A stretch of DNA of 8,919 bases from Bacteroidales bacterium (GTDB lineage: Bacteria > Bacteroidota > Bacteroidia > Bacteroidales > UBA932), in NCBI GenBank assembly GCA_021443605.1, contig JABUTQ010000079.1, positions 1 through 8,919 of the forward strand, given 5' to 3'. A program made the position numbers and the translations under genes. Positions 1 to 6,486 of this stretch are shown piece after piece. The notes beneath the pieces are model-generated. The model ran no database searches. It was not told where the DNA came from and was given only the letters and a program-made list of their open reading frames with translations. How positions within the stretch are numbered: the stretch's first letter is position 1; every line of letters starts with the position of its first letter.

Positions 1-878
1 GCAATGATGGTGATTGAGCCTCCTTCTGGGAGTTGCACTGCCTTTTCGTAAATCTTTGCGAGGTCTGAATAGAGGCTGCCCGGCATTGAATCCTTTGACG
101 GAATCTGGTCCATACGGTTGGAAACGATGGAGAGGGCATCGGCGTAGAGCGTCATATCTGTCAGAAGCACAAGCACTTTCTCATTCTTGTCCACTGCAAA
201 GTATTCAGCTGCCGAGAGTGCCATATCGGGGATAAGCAGACGCTCTACAGGGGGCTGGTCAGTAGTATTCACGAAGCAGATGATTTTATCAAGTGCACCT
301 GCATTCTCGAACATCTGCTTGAAATAGAGATAGTCATCGTTTGAGAGCCCCATACCTCCGAGGATAATTTTGTCAACGTCTGCACGAAGGGCCACCATAG
401 CCATCACTTCATTGTATGGCTGATCAGGGTCGGCGAAGAACGGAATCTTCTGGCCGCTGACCAGGGTGTTGTTCAAGTCGATGCCGGCAATACCGGTGGG
501 GATAAGCTGTGAAGGTTGTTTGCGGCGGAAAGGGTTCACCGAAGGACCTCCGATGAAGCGTTTTTCTCCGTCAATTGCCGGGCCTCCGTCGATAGGCTCA
601 CCGTATGCATTGAAGAAGCGTCCGGCAAGTGCATCGCTAACGTGGAGTGAAGGGGGTTCTCCGAAGAAGGATACCTCTGCATTGGTGCGGATACCTTCTG
701 TGCCTGAGAAAATCTGAAGCGTCACAAGGTCTCCCTTGATCTTTACAACTTGTCCGAGACGGCCGTCGATTGTTGCGAGCTCATCATTCATTACACCTTG
801 AGCCCTGAGCGACACTGTAGCCTTTGTGATAGACTCCAGCTGGGTGTATATTCTCTGAAATGCCTTAGTTGTTGCCAT
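1..878 (-). CDS. ntpB: V/A-type ATPase subunit B (non-catalytic), 3' end cut off by window edge
   Basis: Regulatory, nucleotide-binding-like B subunit of the cytoplasmic V1/A1 head, which alternates with subunit A in the A3B3 hexamer. I translated the frame by hand: it begins MATTKAFQRIYTQLESITKA and stays open for 292 codons to the left edge, so roughly the last third is missing. Residues 1-75 are the N-terminal beta-barrel region. The nucleotide-binding-like core follows, with SGQKIPFFADPDQPYNE at about 141-157 where a P-loop would sit; there is no GxxxxGKT, as expected for a non-catalytic B subunit. Other recognisable blocks are PPVERLLIPDMALSAAEYFA (about 209-228), LVLLTDMTLYADAL (about 236-249) and PGSLYSDLAKIYEKA (about 266-280). 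The start at 878 overlaps the end of subunit A by 14 nt, which suggests translational coupling. No Shine-Dalgarno sequence is visible. The synonym atpB is also used. The family call is secure; the C-terminal part cannot be judged. Confidence 0.95.
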   Translation of the reverse strand, partial: MATTKAFQRIYTQLESITKATVSLRAQGVMNDELATIDGRLGQVVKIKGDLVTLQIFSGTEGIRTNAEVSFFGEPPSLHVSDALAGRFFNAYGEPIDGGPAIDGEKRFIGGPSVNPFRRKQPSQLIPTGIAGIDLNNTLVSGQKIPFFADPDQPYNEVMAMVALRADVDKIILGGMGLSNDDYLYFKQMFENAGALDKIICFVNTTDQPPVERLLIPDMALSAAEYFAVDKNEKVLVLLTDMTLYADALSIVSNRMDQIPSKDSMPGSLYSDLAKIYEKAVQLPEGGSITII

Positions 879-2619
879 TGCTCAAAATGTCGTTAAGTTG
901 ATTATAATATTTGTTGAAATCACCGCTCTTGTATTGCGAGTAGTTCATCTGTTTCATTACATTGATGATTTCCTTGTACTTGCGGCTGCAATCTTCGAAT
1001 GTGGCGAAGTCAAACTTGGTGTCGCAAACCTTGAGAACAAGGGACAGCATGAACTCCTGACGATCCATAGGGGTTACGGAATCAATGGGGTCGAATGCAT
1101 CCTGTTGCAGGATAACGAAATCGACAAGCTCTGATTTCCAGAAACTTTCGTGGTATGAGATAGGCACGCTGTCATCTCCGAGGATGTTTATCTGCTCTGC
1201 CATTTCCTTTCCACGACGGATAAGGTTCTTTGCAACATTTACCTTGCTTACCCACTCTTTGTCAACCCTGTCGTTCAGATAGCTAATTATTTCGGGATAC
1301 TCAAGATATTTCGAATATGAATCGATGGGGTTCACAGCAGGATACCTCTTGCTGTCGGCTCTTGCCTGTTCGAGGGCGTAGAAGCATCTTGCCGCCTTTT
1401 TTGTCGATTCGGTTACAGGCTCCTTGAGATTACCGCCGGCGGGGGATACCGTACCGATGAAAGTAACGGATCCGGTTGAACCTCCGCGTAATTTAACGAT
1501 ACCTGCGCGGGCATAGAAACTTGAGATGATTGCCGAAAGGTCCACAGGGAACGCATCCGCTCCCGGGAGCTCTTCCATACGGTTTGACATCTCGCGAAGC
1601 GCCTGTGCCCAGCGGGAAGTGGAGTCGGCCAGAAGGAGCACCTTCATACCCATTGCACGGTAATACTCACAGATGGTCATCGCGGTATATACTGATGCCT
1701 CACGGGCAGCCACGGGCATATTGGATGTGTTGCAGATGATGGTTGTCCTCTCCATCAGACTGCGTCCCGTATGGGGATCCACAAGCTCAGGGAACTCCTT
1801 GAAGATTTCCACAACTTCATTTGCACGCTCACCGCAAGCTGCCATCACGATGACTTCAGCGTCACCCTGCTTGGCAATCGCGTGCTGGAGCACCGTCTTT
1901 CCACAACCGAACGGCCCCGGAATGAATCCTGTACCACCCTCTGCGATAGGGTTGAGGGTATCCATACAGCGGACTCCGGTCTCCATTATTCTGAAAGGGC
2001 GCGGTTTCTCGACATATCCTCCAATAGGCACCTTTACAGGCCATTTCTGGACCATAGAAACTTTGACCTCTTCCCCGGCAGCGTTGGTGAGAACTGCGAT
2101 GGAATCGTCAACTTTGTAATCACCTTCGTTTGCCACGCTCTTTATGGTATATTCACCCTTGAAGGAGAATGGAACCATAATTTTGTGAGGAAGCCATCCT
2201 TCCTTCACCTCTCCGAGCCAGTCGGCTGCCTGCACTTTCTCTCCCGGTTTTGCAATGGGTGTGAAGTGCCATGCTTTCTCGTGGTCGATAGGGTCGGTGT
2301 ACTCGCCTCGTTTGAGGAAAACGTCTTCCATTGTGGCGAGATTGTTCTGCAGACCATCGTAGCAGCTGGAGAGAAGTCCAGGGCCGAGTGTCGCCTCGAG
2401 CATATGGCCGTCAAAAACCACCTTGTTGCCCTGCTTCAAACCGCGTGTGCTTTCGAATACCTGCACAAATGCGTCTTTTCCGGTAACCTTGATAACCTCA
2501 GACATCAGCATCACTCCGTCCGACTCGATGTGGCAGATTTCATTCTCTGCAACGTGACCTTCGAAGCGTACCGTGACAAGGTTTGAGATAATACCGGTTA
2601 CAATACCTGTTGCTGTCAT
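865..2619 (-). CDS. ntpA: V/A-type ATPase catalytic subunit A
   Basis: Catalytic A subunit of the V1/A1 head; hydrolyses or makes ATP in exchange for ion flow through the membrane ring. It is 584 residues long, normal for the family. Residues 1-70 form the N-terminal beta-barrel, and about 110-190 are the A-specific 'bulge' (non-homologous) region, which separates subunit A from F1 beta. The P-loop GPFGCGKT is at 235-242 (Lys241), the GERANE motif with the presumed catalytic Glu264 at 263-268, and the Walker B strand VLLLADSTSRWA at 327-338 with Asp332. The C-terminal helical domain follows from about 440. The start ATG overlaps the DUF2764 stop as ATGA, and the stop lies inside the start region of subunit B, so E, DUF2764, A and B should be translated from one message. 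All catalytic motifs are intact. Ion specificity (H+ or Na+) cannot be read from this subunit. Also called atpA. Confidence 0.97.
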   Translation of the reverse strand: MTATGIVTGIISNLVTVRFEGHVAENEICHIESDGVMLMSEVIKVTGKDAFVQVFESTRGLKQGNKVVFDGHMLEATLGPGLLSSCYDGLQNNLATMEDVFLKRGEYTDPIDHEKAWHFTPIAKPGEKVQAADWLGEVKEGWLPHKIMVPFSFKGEYTIKSVANEGDYKVDDSIAVLTNAAGEEVKVSMVQKWPVKVPIGGYVEKPRPFRIMETGVRCMDTLNPIAEGGTGFIPGPFGCGKTVLQHAIAKQGDAEVIVMAACGERANEVVEIFKEFPELVDPHTGRSLMERTTIICNTSNMPVAAREASVYTAMTICEYYRAMGMKVLLLADSTSRWAQALREMSNRMEELPGADAFPVDLSAIISSFYARAGIVKLRGGSTGSVTFIGTVSPAGGNLKEPVTESTKKAARCFYALEQARADSKRYPAVNPIDSYSKYLEYPEIISYLNDRVDKEWVSKVNVAKNLIRRGKEMAEQINILGDDSVPISYHESFWKSELVDFVILQQDAFDPIDSVTPMDRQEFMLSLVLKVCDTKFDFATFEDCSRKYKEIINVMKQMNYSQYKSGDFNKYYNQLNDILSNGNN

Positions 2620-3161
2620 ATTTTAACTTTACTGTTTATTTCATCAATGAATTTCTTGAAGAGAACCTGTCCCGTGCCAGTGTCAAGGAGATTCCATCTC
2701 GATACGATTGACGCTTTTACCAAAAAAGCGAGTATCATGTTGAAACTCAACACGTCAAAGGTTATGATACTCTCTGCTTTGTTCCACATCAGGGTATCAA
2801 GGGCCTTCTCGCGTTCAATCATATTTTCAATCTTGAAAACCTTGAGCAGTTCCTCTTTTTCGTTGAACTCCTCTCCGGTGACGCTTTTGTCGAGATATGC
2901 GACCTTCTCTTTCCTGACAAGGCAATCGAAGTCGAAATACTCTCTTATAAAGCGGTTCTTGCACCTGTGGCAGGAGTAGTAGAAATGGTGACCGAGATTC
3001 TTTGCGTCAAGACCGAAGTCGAGCCATTTTATAAGCATCCTGTCAGAAGGGGAGCACAACTCCACGATTTCGTCGTGCAACTGCCGATAATCCAGCCCGT
3101 TTTTCTCGAAATTGAGAGCGAGGGTGGGAAGTCCGGCGATGATATATTCGTAATTATTCAT
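2616..3161 (-). CDS. DUF2764 family protein, putative C-like stalk subunit of the V/A-ATPase
   Basis: 181-residue soluble protein with no signal peptide or membrane segment and a mostly helical composition. It starts MNNYEYIIAGLPTLALNFEK; the 'YxYxIAGLP' opening and the central block NRFIREYFDFD (about 69-79), followed by VRKEKVAYLD, resemble what I know of DUF2764 proteins. Near the C-terminus, IEREKALDTLMWNKAESI precedes a helical segment ending in LLDTGTGQVLFKKFIDEI. Gene order E - this protein - A - B matches the V-ATPase operons of other Bacteroidales and of chlamydiae, where the protein sits in place of a canonical C subunit. A role in coupling the central stalk to the ring is therefore inferred, not shown. 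A local cluster His58-His59...Cys64-x2-Cys67 is present and could be incidental. It starts 7 nt after subunit E and shares ATGA with subunit A. Family assignment is from memory of motifs; function is unproven. Confidence 0.8.
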   Translation of the reverse strand: MNNYEYIIAGLPTLALNFEKNGLDYRQLHDEIVELCSPSDRMLIKWLDFGLDAKNLGHHFYYSCHRCKNRFIREYFDFDCLVRKEKVAYLDKSVTGEEFNEKEELLKVFKIENMIEREKALDTLMWNKAESIITFDVLSFNMILAFLVKASIVSRWNLLDTGTGQVLFKKFIDEINSKVKI

Positions 3162-3168
3162 TTTGGGA

Positions 3169-3780
3169 CTATCCGAAAAGAATCTTCTTTGTAGCAGGAC
3201 GGAGATAATTGGCCAAAATACTCTGGAAATCTTCGTCTGTGAAGCTTATAAAGTAGCCGGCACCCTTGGGGGCGATACGTGCACCTGCCTTGATTTCTTT
3301 TGAGAAAGTGACATCGAGACCTTTGCCAAGCTCCTTGCTTACAGACTTTTGCAGAAATTCAGCCAAAGCTGCTTTCTTGCTTTCGGGAAGAATTACTTCA
3401 AGGTCGGTTGATTCGGCGGAAGCCGGGTTGAATTTTTCCACGAGGAGCTTTACAATTTCCTTGAGGAAAGAGTCGTCTTCCATTGCCTTGGCAACAGGCT
3501 CTGCAACGGCTTTTGCCGTGATGAGACTTTCAACCTGCTGTTTGATTGCCATAATGGCTTGTCCAGATGCCATTTTGATGTCGCTCTCAGCCTTTGCTTT
3601 AGTCTCTTCTGCCTTCTTTTCAGCCTCTGCAACAATGGCATCTGCCTTTTCTTGTGCGGCCTTGATGATGGCGGCGGCCTCTTCCTTTGCTTGGGCCCTC
3701 TGAGCTTCGCCTTCAGCTTTTCCCTTCAACAACCCCTCGTTATAGAGCTTGTCGGTCAATTCTTGAAGTTTATTTTGCAT
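3169..3780 (-). CDS. ntpE: V/A-type ATPase subunit E (peripheral stalk)
   Basis: Peripheral stalk subunit that pairs with a G/H-type helix and holds the A3B3 head against the membrane part. It has 203 residues, about the usual size for E. Residues 1-90 are almost entirely Ala/Lys/Glu/Gln and should form a long helix or coiled coil (for example KAEGEAQRAQAKEEAAAIIK at about 21-40). Residues 95-203 form the globular domain, with SFLKEIVKLLVEKF near 104-117 and the ending GYFISFTDEDFQSILANYL... at about 173 onward. It is the first gene of the ATPase operon, and the start at 3780 leaves a leader of about 50 nt behind the candidate promoter. The stop is 7 nt before the DUF2764 start. The low-complexity N-terminus means the name rests on the C-terminal half and the position in the operon, and both agree. 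Confidence 0.92.
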   Translation of the reverse strand: MQNKLQELTDKLYNEGLLKGKAEGEAQRAQAKEEAAAIIKAAQEKADAIVAEAEKKAEETKAKAESDIKMASGQAIMAIKQQVESLITAKAVAEPVAKAMEDDSFLKEIVKLLVEKFNPASAESTDLEVILPESKKAALAEFLQKSVSKELGKGLDVTFSKEIKAGARIAPKGAGYFISFTDEDFQSILANYLRPATKKILFG

Positions 3781-3812
3781 AATAACCAGTTTATAAAAAT
3801 TATCGTGCTAAT

Positions 3813-3834
3813 TTATTAATAATATTATTAATAA
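3813..3834. repeat. Perfect 22-bp AT-only palindrome in the ATPase operon leader
   Basis: The 22 bases at 3813-3834 are exactly self-complementary with no central spacer (half-site TTATTAATAAT), and symmetry breaks at 3812/3835. It lies one base downstream of the -7-like element and ends 33 bases before the subunit E start codon. It could be an operator over the transcription start, a weak hairpin at the 5' end of the message, or a chance product of AT-rich DNA. The perfection of the match is direct observation; the role is inference. Confidence 0.6.
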
Positions 3835-3835
3835 T

Positions 3836-3865
3836 CAAATTGATATGTGAATTATAGTCTTCAAA
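3836..3865 (-). promoter_or_regulatory. Candidate Bacteroidota promoter of the V/A-ATPase operon
   Basis: On the minus strand, TTTG (3865-3862) is followed after 18 nt by TCAATTTG (3843-3836). This is one mismatch from the Bacteroidota -7 consensus TAnnTTTG at nearly the usual spacing from a -33 TTTG/TTG. It lies between the terminator of the upstream operon and the first ATPase gene, where a promoter is needed. Transcription would start near 3830, inside the AT palindrome. AT-rich surroundings make chance matches likely. Confidence 0.45.
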
Positions 3866-3870
3866 TGACG

Positions 3871-3909
3871 AAAAAAAGACGACCAAATTGACTTTTGGCC
3901 GTCTTTTTT
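3871..3909 (-). terminator. Intrinsic terminator of the methylmalonyl-CoA decarboxylase operon
   Basis: Read on the minus strand, an A-tract is followed by a stem GACGGCCAAA/TTTGGTCGTC (arms 3903-3894 and 3887-3878, 10 pairs including one G-U), a 6-nt loop, and a T7 tract at 3877-3871. The A and T tracts can lengthen the stem further. It begins 15 bases after the oadB stop codon. The single imperfect pair is G-U in the minus-strand RNA but A-C in the plus-strand RNA, so the structure favours the direction of the genes. It separates the two operons. Confidence 0.92.
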
Positions 3910-3924
3910 ATGAAGTGTACTCTG

Positions 3925-5067
3925 TTATGCGAGGAATCCGAGCAACATACCGGCTGCAACTGCACTACCGATAACACCTGCTACGTTGGGTCCCATAGCG
4001 TGCATAAGGAGGAAGTTCTTCGGGTCGAATTCACGTCCCACATTGTTGGATACGCGGGCGGCATCAGGCACGGCTGATACACCGGCGTTTCCGATAAGGG
4101 GATTAATCTTGTTGCCTTCCTTGAGGAACAAGTTGAAGAACTTGACAAATGAAACGCCTGCGAATGTGGCAATCACGAATGAAAGTGCACCGAGGATGAA
4201 AATCTTCACTGAAGTCCACTGGAGGAACTGGTCTGCCTGGGTAGAAGCACCAACGGTAACACCGATGAGGATGGTGACGATGTCGATAAGCGGACCACTT
4301 GCAGTATTGGCAAGACGCTTTGTAACACCACTCTCTTTCAAGAGGTTACCAAAGAACAACATACCAAGAAGAGGAATACCTGAAGGCACGATGAATGCTG
4401 TGAGGAGGAATCCGATTACAGGGAAGATAATCTTTTCAGTCTGTGAAACGGCGCGAGGCGGTTTCATACGGATAAGACGCTCTTTCTTTGTGGTGAGGAG
4501 TTTCATGATAGGAGGTTGAATCACAGGGACGAGGGCCATATATGAATATGCCGACACTGCGATTGCACCCATAAGGTCCGGAGCAAGTCTTGATGAGAGG
4601 AAGATGGCGGTAGGGCCGTCTGCACCACCGATTATACCGATAGCACCGGCCTCTGAAGGACCGAAACCGAGGGCAAGGGCGAGAGCATACGCACCAAAGA
4701 TACCAAACTGGGCAGCTGCACCGATAAGGAGCAGTTTAGGGTTTGAAATCAATGCCGAGAAGTCGGTCATTGCACCGATACCAAGGAAGATGAGGGGAGG
4801 GTAGAAGCCCCTCTGCACACCCTGATAGAGGATGTTGAGCACAGATCCCTCTTCATATACACCGACATTGAGTCCGGCAAAGAGAGGAATGTTTCCAATA
4901 AGGATACCGAATCCGATTGGAACCAGCAGCATAGGCTCCCATTCCTTCTTGATGGCAAGATAGATGAACAGGATGCCAATGCATATCATAATCAGATACT
5001 GGACGTTACAGTTTGCAAAACCTGTATACTGCCAGAACTGTCTAAGGTTTTCAATTATCTGATTCAT
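3925..5067 (-). CDS. oadB: Carboxybiotin decarboxylase, beta subunit of Na+-pumping methylmalonyl-CoA decarboxylase
   Basis: Integral membrane subunit that decarboxylates carboxybiotin on the biotin carrier protein and moves Na+ out of the cell. It has 380 residues with many hydrophobic segments. The hallmark IGIIGGADGPTAIFLSSRLA (about 143-161) contains Asp150, which corresponds to Asp203 of Klebsiella OadB. A second block, NPLIGNAGVSAVPDAARVSN (322-341), carries Asn322, Gly326 and Ser331, with the same spacing as the Na+-site residues Asn373, Gly377 and Ser382 of that enzyme. All key residues are present, so it should be active. It is the last gene of the operon, 9 nt after the biotin carrier gene, and a terminator follows directly. 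OadB, MmdB and GcdB are close paralogues. The methylmalonyl-CoA assignment comes from the epimerase and MmdA in the same operon, and mmdB would be an equally good symbol. Confidence 0.95.
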   Translation of the reverse strand: MNQIIENLRQFWQYTGFANCNVQYLIMICIGILFIYLAIKKEWEPMLLVPIGFGILIGNIPLFAGLNVGVYEEGSVLNILYQGVQRGFYPPLIFLGIGAMTDFSALISNPKLLLIGAAAQFGIFGAYALALALGFGPSEAGAIGIIGGADGPTAIFLSSRLAPDLMGAIAVSAYSYMALVPVIQPPIMKLLTTKKERLIRMKPPRAVSQTEKIIFPVIGFLLTAFIVPSGIPLLGMLFFGNLLKESGVTKRLANTASGPLIDIVTILIGVTVGASTQADQFLQWTSVKIFILGALSFVIATFAGVSFVKFFNLFLKEGNKINPLIGNAGVSAVPDAARVSNNVGREFDPKNFLLMHAMGPNVAGVIGSAVAAGMLLGFLA

Positions 5068-5076
5068 AGTGCCTTA

Positions 5077-5520
5077 TTATCCGATTATAAACAGGTCTGC
5101 ACCTTCGAGAACTGAATCACCTTTTTGTGCAAGAATCTTCTTGATGGTACCATCGCAAGTTGCCTCGATAGAGTTTTCCATCTTCATTGCTTCAAGCAGC
5201 ATAACGGTCTGACCCTTCTTCACTGCATCGCCAACATTGGCATTTACTGCAAGGATAACACCCGGAAGAGGTGAATTCACTACAGTCTCGCCGGCTGCTG
5301 CAGAAGCGGTTGCAACACGAGCTGCAGGAGCTGCAGAAGCGGCTGCGGGAGCTGCGGCAACTGCCTTCTTTACAACTACCTGTTTAGGTTTAGATATAGG
5401 TTTGTCAAATTCTACAGCATAGTCAACACCGTTTACAGATACTTTTGCGGTGTTGTCTTCAACTGCGTCTATGGCAACATTGTAGTCATTGCCATTGATT
5501 TTAAGTTTATATTCTTTCAT
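5077..5520 (-). CDS. Biotin carboxyl carrier protein of methylmalonyl-CoA decarboxylase
   Basis: Swinging-arm subunit that carries CO2 as carboxybiotin from MmdA to OadB. It has 147 residues in three parts: an N-terminal region of about 45 residues (MKEYKLKINGNDYNVAID...), an Ala/Pro-rich flexible linker at about 51-76, and a C-terminal biotinyl domain at about 78-147. The biotinylation motif is EAMKMEN at 110-116, with Lys113 as the attachment site; the preceding SPLPGVILAVNANVGDAVKKGQ is typical of the fold. The linker DNA holds a 13-nt direct repeat (GCTGCAGAAGCGG at 5297-5309 and 5330-5342), so its length may vary between strains. It sits between the gamma-like protein (6-nt gap) and oadB (9-nt gap). 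Equivalent genes are called mmdC or gcdC, or are labelled acetyl-CoA carboxylase carrier protein; the operon argues against a fatty-acid role. Confidence 0.94.
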   Translation of the reverse strand: MKEYKLKINGNDYNVAIDAVEDNTAKVSVNGVDYAVEFDKPISKPKQVVVKKAVAAAPAAASAAPAARVATASAAAGETVVNSPLPGVILAVNANVGDAVKKGQTVMLLEAMKMENSIEATCDGTIKKILAQKGDSVLEGADLFIIG

Positions 5521-5526
5521 AATGTT

Positions 5527-6459
5527 TTATTTTCTGCGGTTTACTTGAGGATTTTCTCTGAGTGAATAGATCTTGCTGCTCCAAGGTGAGTATGAACGGT
5601 CTGTATGCTGGAGAGTTACAACGAAGCTCTCTTCATCGTGTGCCTCGTTCTCTTCTTGATATAGGTGCAATGCCATTGCGATGGCTGCAAATGTTTCGCT
5701 TGAGTTCTCTTCTGCCTTGGTTGTCTTGATAGTCTGAGGATTAACAGATGCCTGAGTCTTCTTGTCCGCTTTGCGGTTTGAAATCTGGGCAATGCGTTTG
5801 AATAGTCTGTAAAGGATAATCAACGCAATGAAAACCACAGACATTGAAGTGACTGCGAGCATCCATCCGTAAGGGTCGATTTCACCCATTCTCTGGCTCT
5901 TGGATACCTTTGCCATCTCGGCATTGTTGGTGCTCGGAGATGTCTTGGCCATAACCTTCCAACCTTCGCCCTTGCCGTCTGTAGAGCCGATGCCGTCATC
6001 TGTACGACCGTATGATACGTTGGTCATAGAAGAATCTGCAAACTGCTGTGGTACAACAATCTGGTCTATGATTGTCTTACCATCGCTGGCTACGAAGAAG
6101 ATGGTTTTGCCCGGAATCAGAGTAAAATTAGTATGGAAAGTACCGCGGAAAGGCTGGTTGTCAGCCCAGAAAAGGAGGTGCTGGCGCGGTTTTACCTTTG
6201 TCAGGACATCACCTTTCGGGATAGAATATTTTCTGAGATCTGCTGCATCGTCTGAAAGGAAGCATCCTCCGACATCCACAGTTCCGTATGAACTGTTGAA
6301 GAGTTCAATCCATGCATTCTGCTGACCAAAATCGTCTTGGAAATCGTTGGTGTTGGTCACCAGGATTTCGTTGATACGCATTGCACTTTGGTTCTGGGCG
6401 AATGCACCGAAGGAAATCACCGACAGACATAAAACAACTAAAAGTCTTGTATGTTTCAT
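5527..6459 (-). CDS. Lamin-tail domain plus single-TM OadG-like protein, probable gamma subunit of the decarboxylase
   Basis: 310 residues. An N-terminal signal peptide (MKHTRLLVVLCLSVISFGAF, cleavage likely after Ala21 in the AFA|Q context) is followed by a lamin-tail-like beta domain at about 27-135. This begins MRINEILVTNT and has the 'WIELFNSS', 'VDVGGCFLSDD' and 'LLFWADN' strands seen in such domains. A transmembrane helix lies at about 198-219 (YGWMLAVTSMSVVFIALIIL), then a basic/polar stretch, a predicted helix ETFAAIAMALHLYQEE (255-270), and an end with YSPWSSKIYSLRENP (290-304). The single TM, cytoplasmic tail and operon position match the small OadG/MmdD gamma subunit, which anchors the soluble carboxyltransferase to OadB. 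Family gamma subunits are usually under about 120 residues, so the exported lamin-tail part is an addition. Its role outside the membrane is unknown. The gamma assignment is inference from topology and context. Confidence 0.82.
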   Translation of the reverse strand: MKHTRLLVVLCLSVISFGAFAQNQSAMRINEILVTNTNDFQDDFGQQNAWIELFNSSYGTVDVGGCFLSDDAADLRKYSIPKGDVLTKVKPRQHLLFWADNQPFRGTFHTNFTLIPGKTIFFVASDGKTIIDQIVVPQQFADSSMTNVSYGRTDDGIGSTDGKGEGWKVMAKTSPSTNNAEMAKVSKSQRMGEIDPYGWMLAVTSMSVVFIALIILYRLFKRIAQISNRKADKKTQASVNPQTIKTTKAEENSSETFAAIAMALHLYQEENEAHDEESFVVTLQHTDRSYSPWSSKIYSLRENPQVNRRK

Positions 6460-6486
6460 TGTTATGTGCTGTTAGATTTTTATGGA

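Noticed and set aside
1..878. Loss of the P-loop in subunit B as a sign of decay
   Set aside because: V/A-type B subunits are non-catalytic and normally lack a functional GKT P-loop; the rest of the frame is intact and well conserved.
1771..2586. 271-codon plus-strand open frame opposite subunit A
   Set aside because: Lies wholly antisense to the intact, motif-rich catalytic subunit gene; the translated sequence shows no recognisable domain and reads like a mirror of the coding strand.
3781..3924. CRISPR, riboswitch or small gene in the space between the two operons
   Set aside because: The space is filled by a terminator, a promoter-like pair and the AT palindrome; no repeat array, aptamer-like pairing or coding frame is visible.
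5900..6325. Plus-strand open frames opposite the lamin-tail protein and mmdA (also 6907-7386)
   Set aside because: Antisense shadows of well-supported genes, with no promoter-like context or family resemblance.
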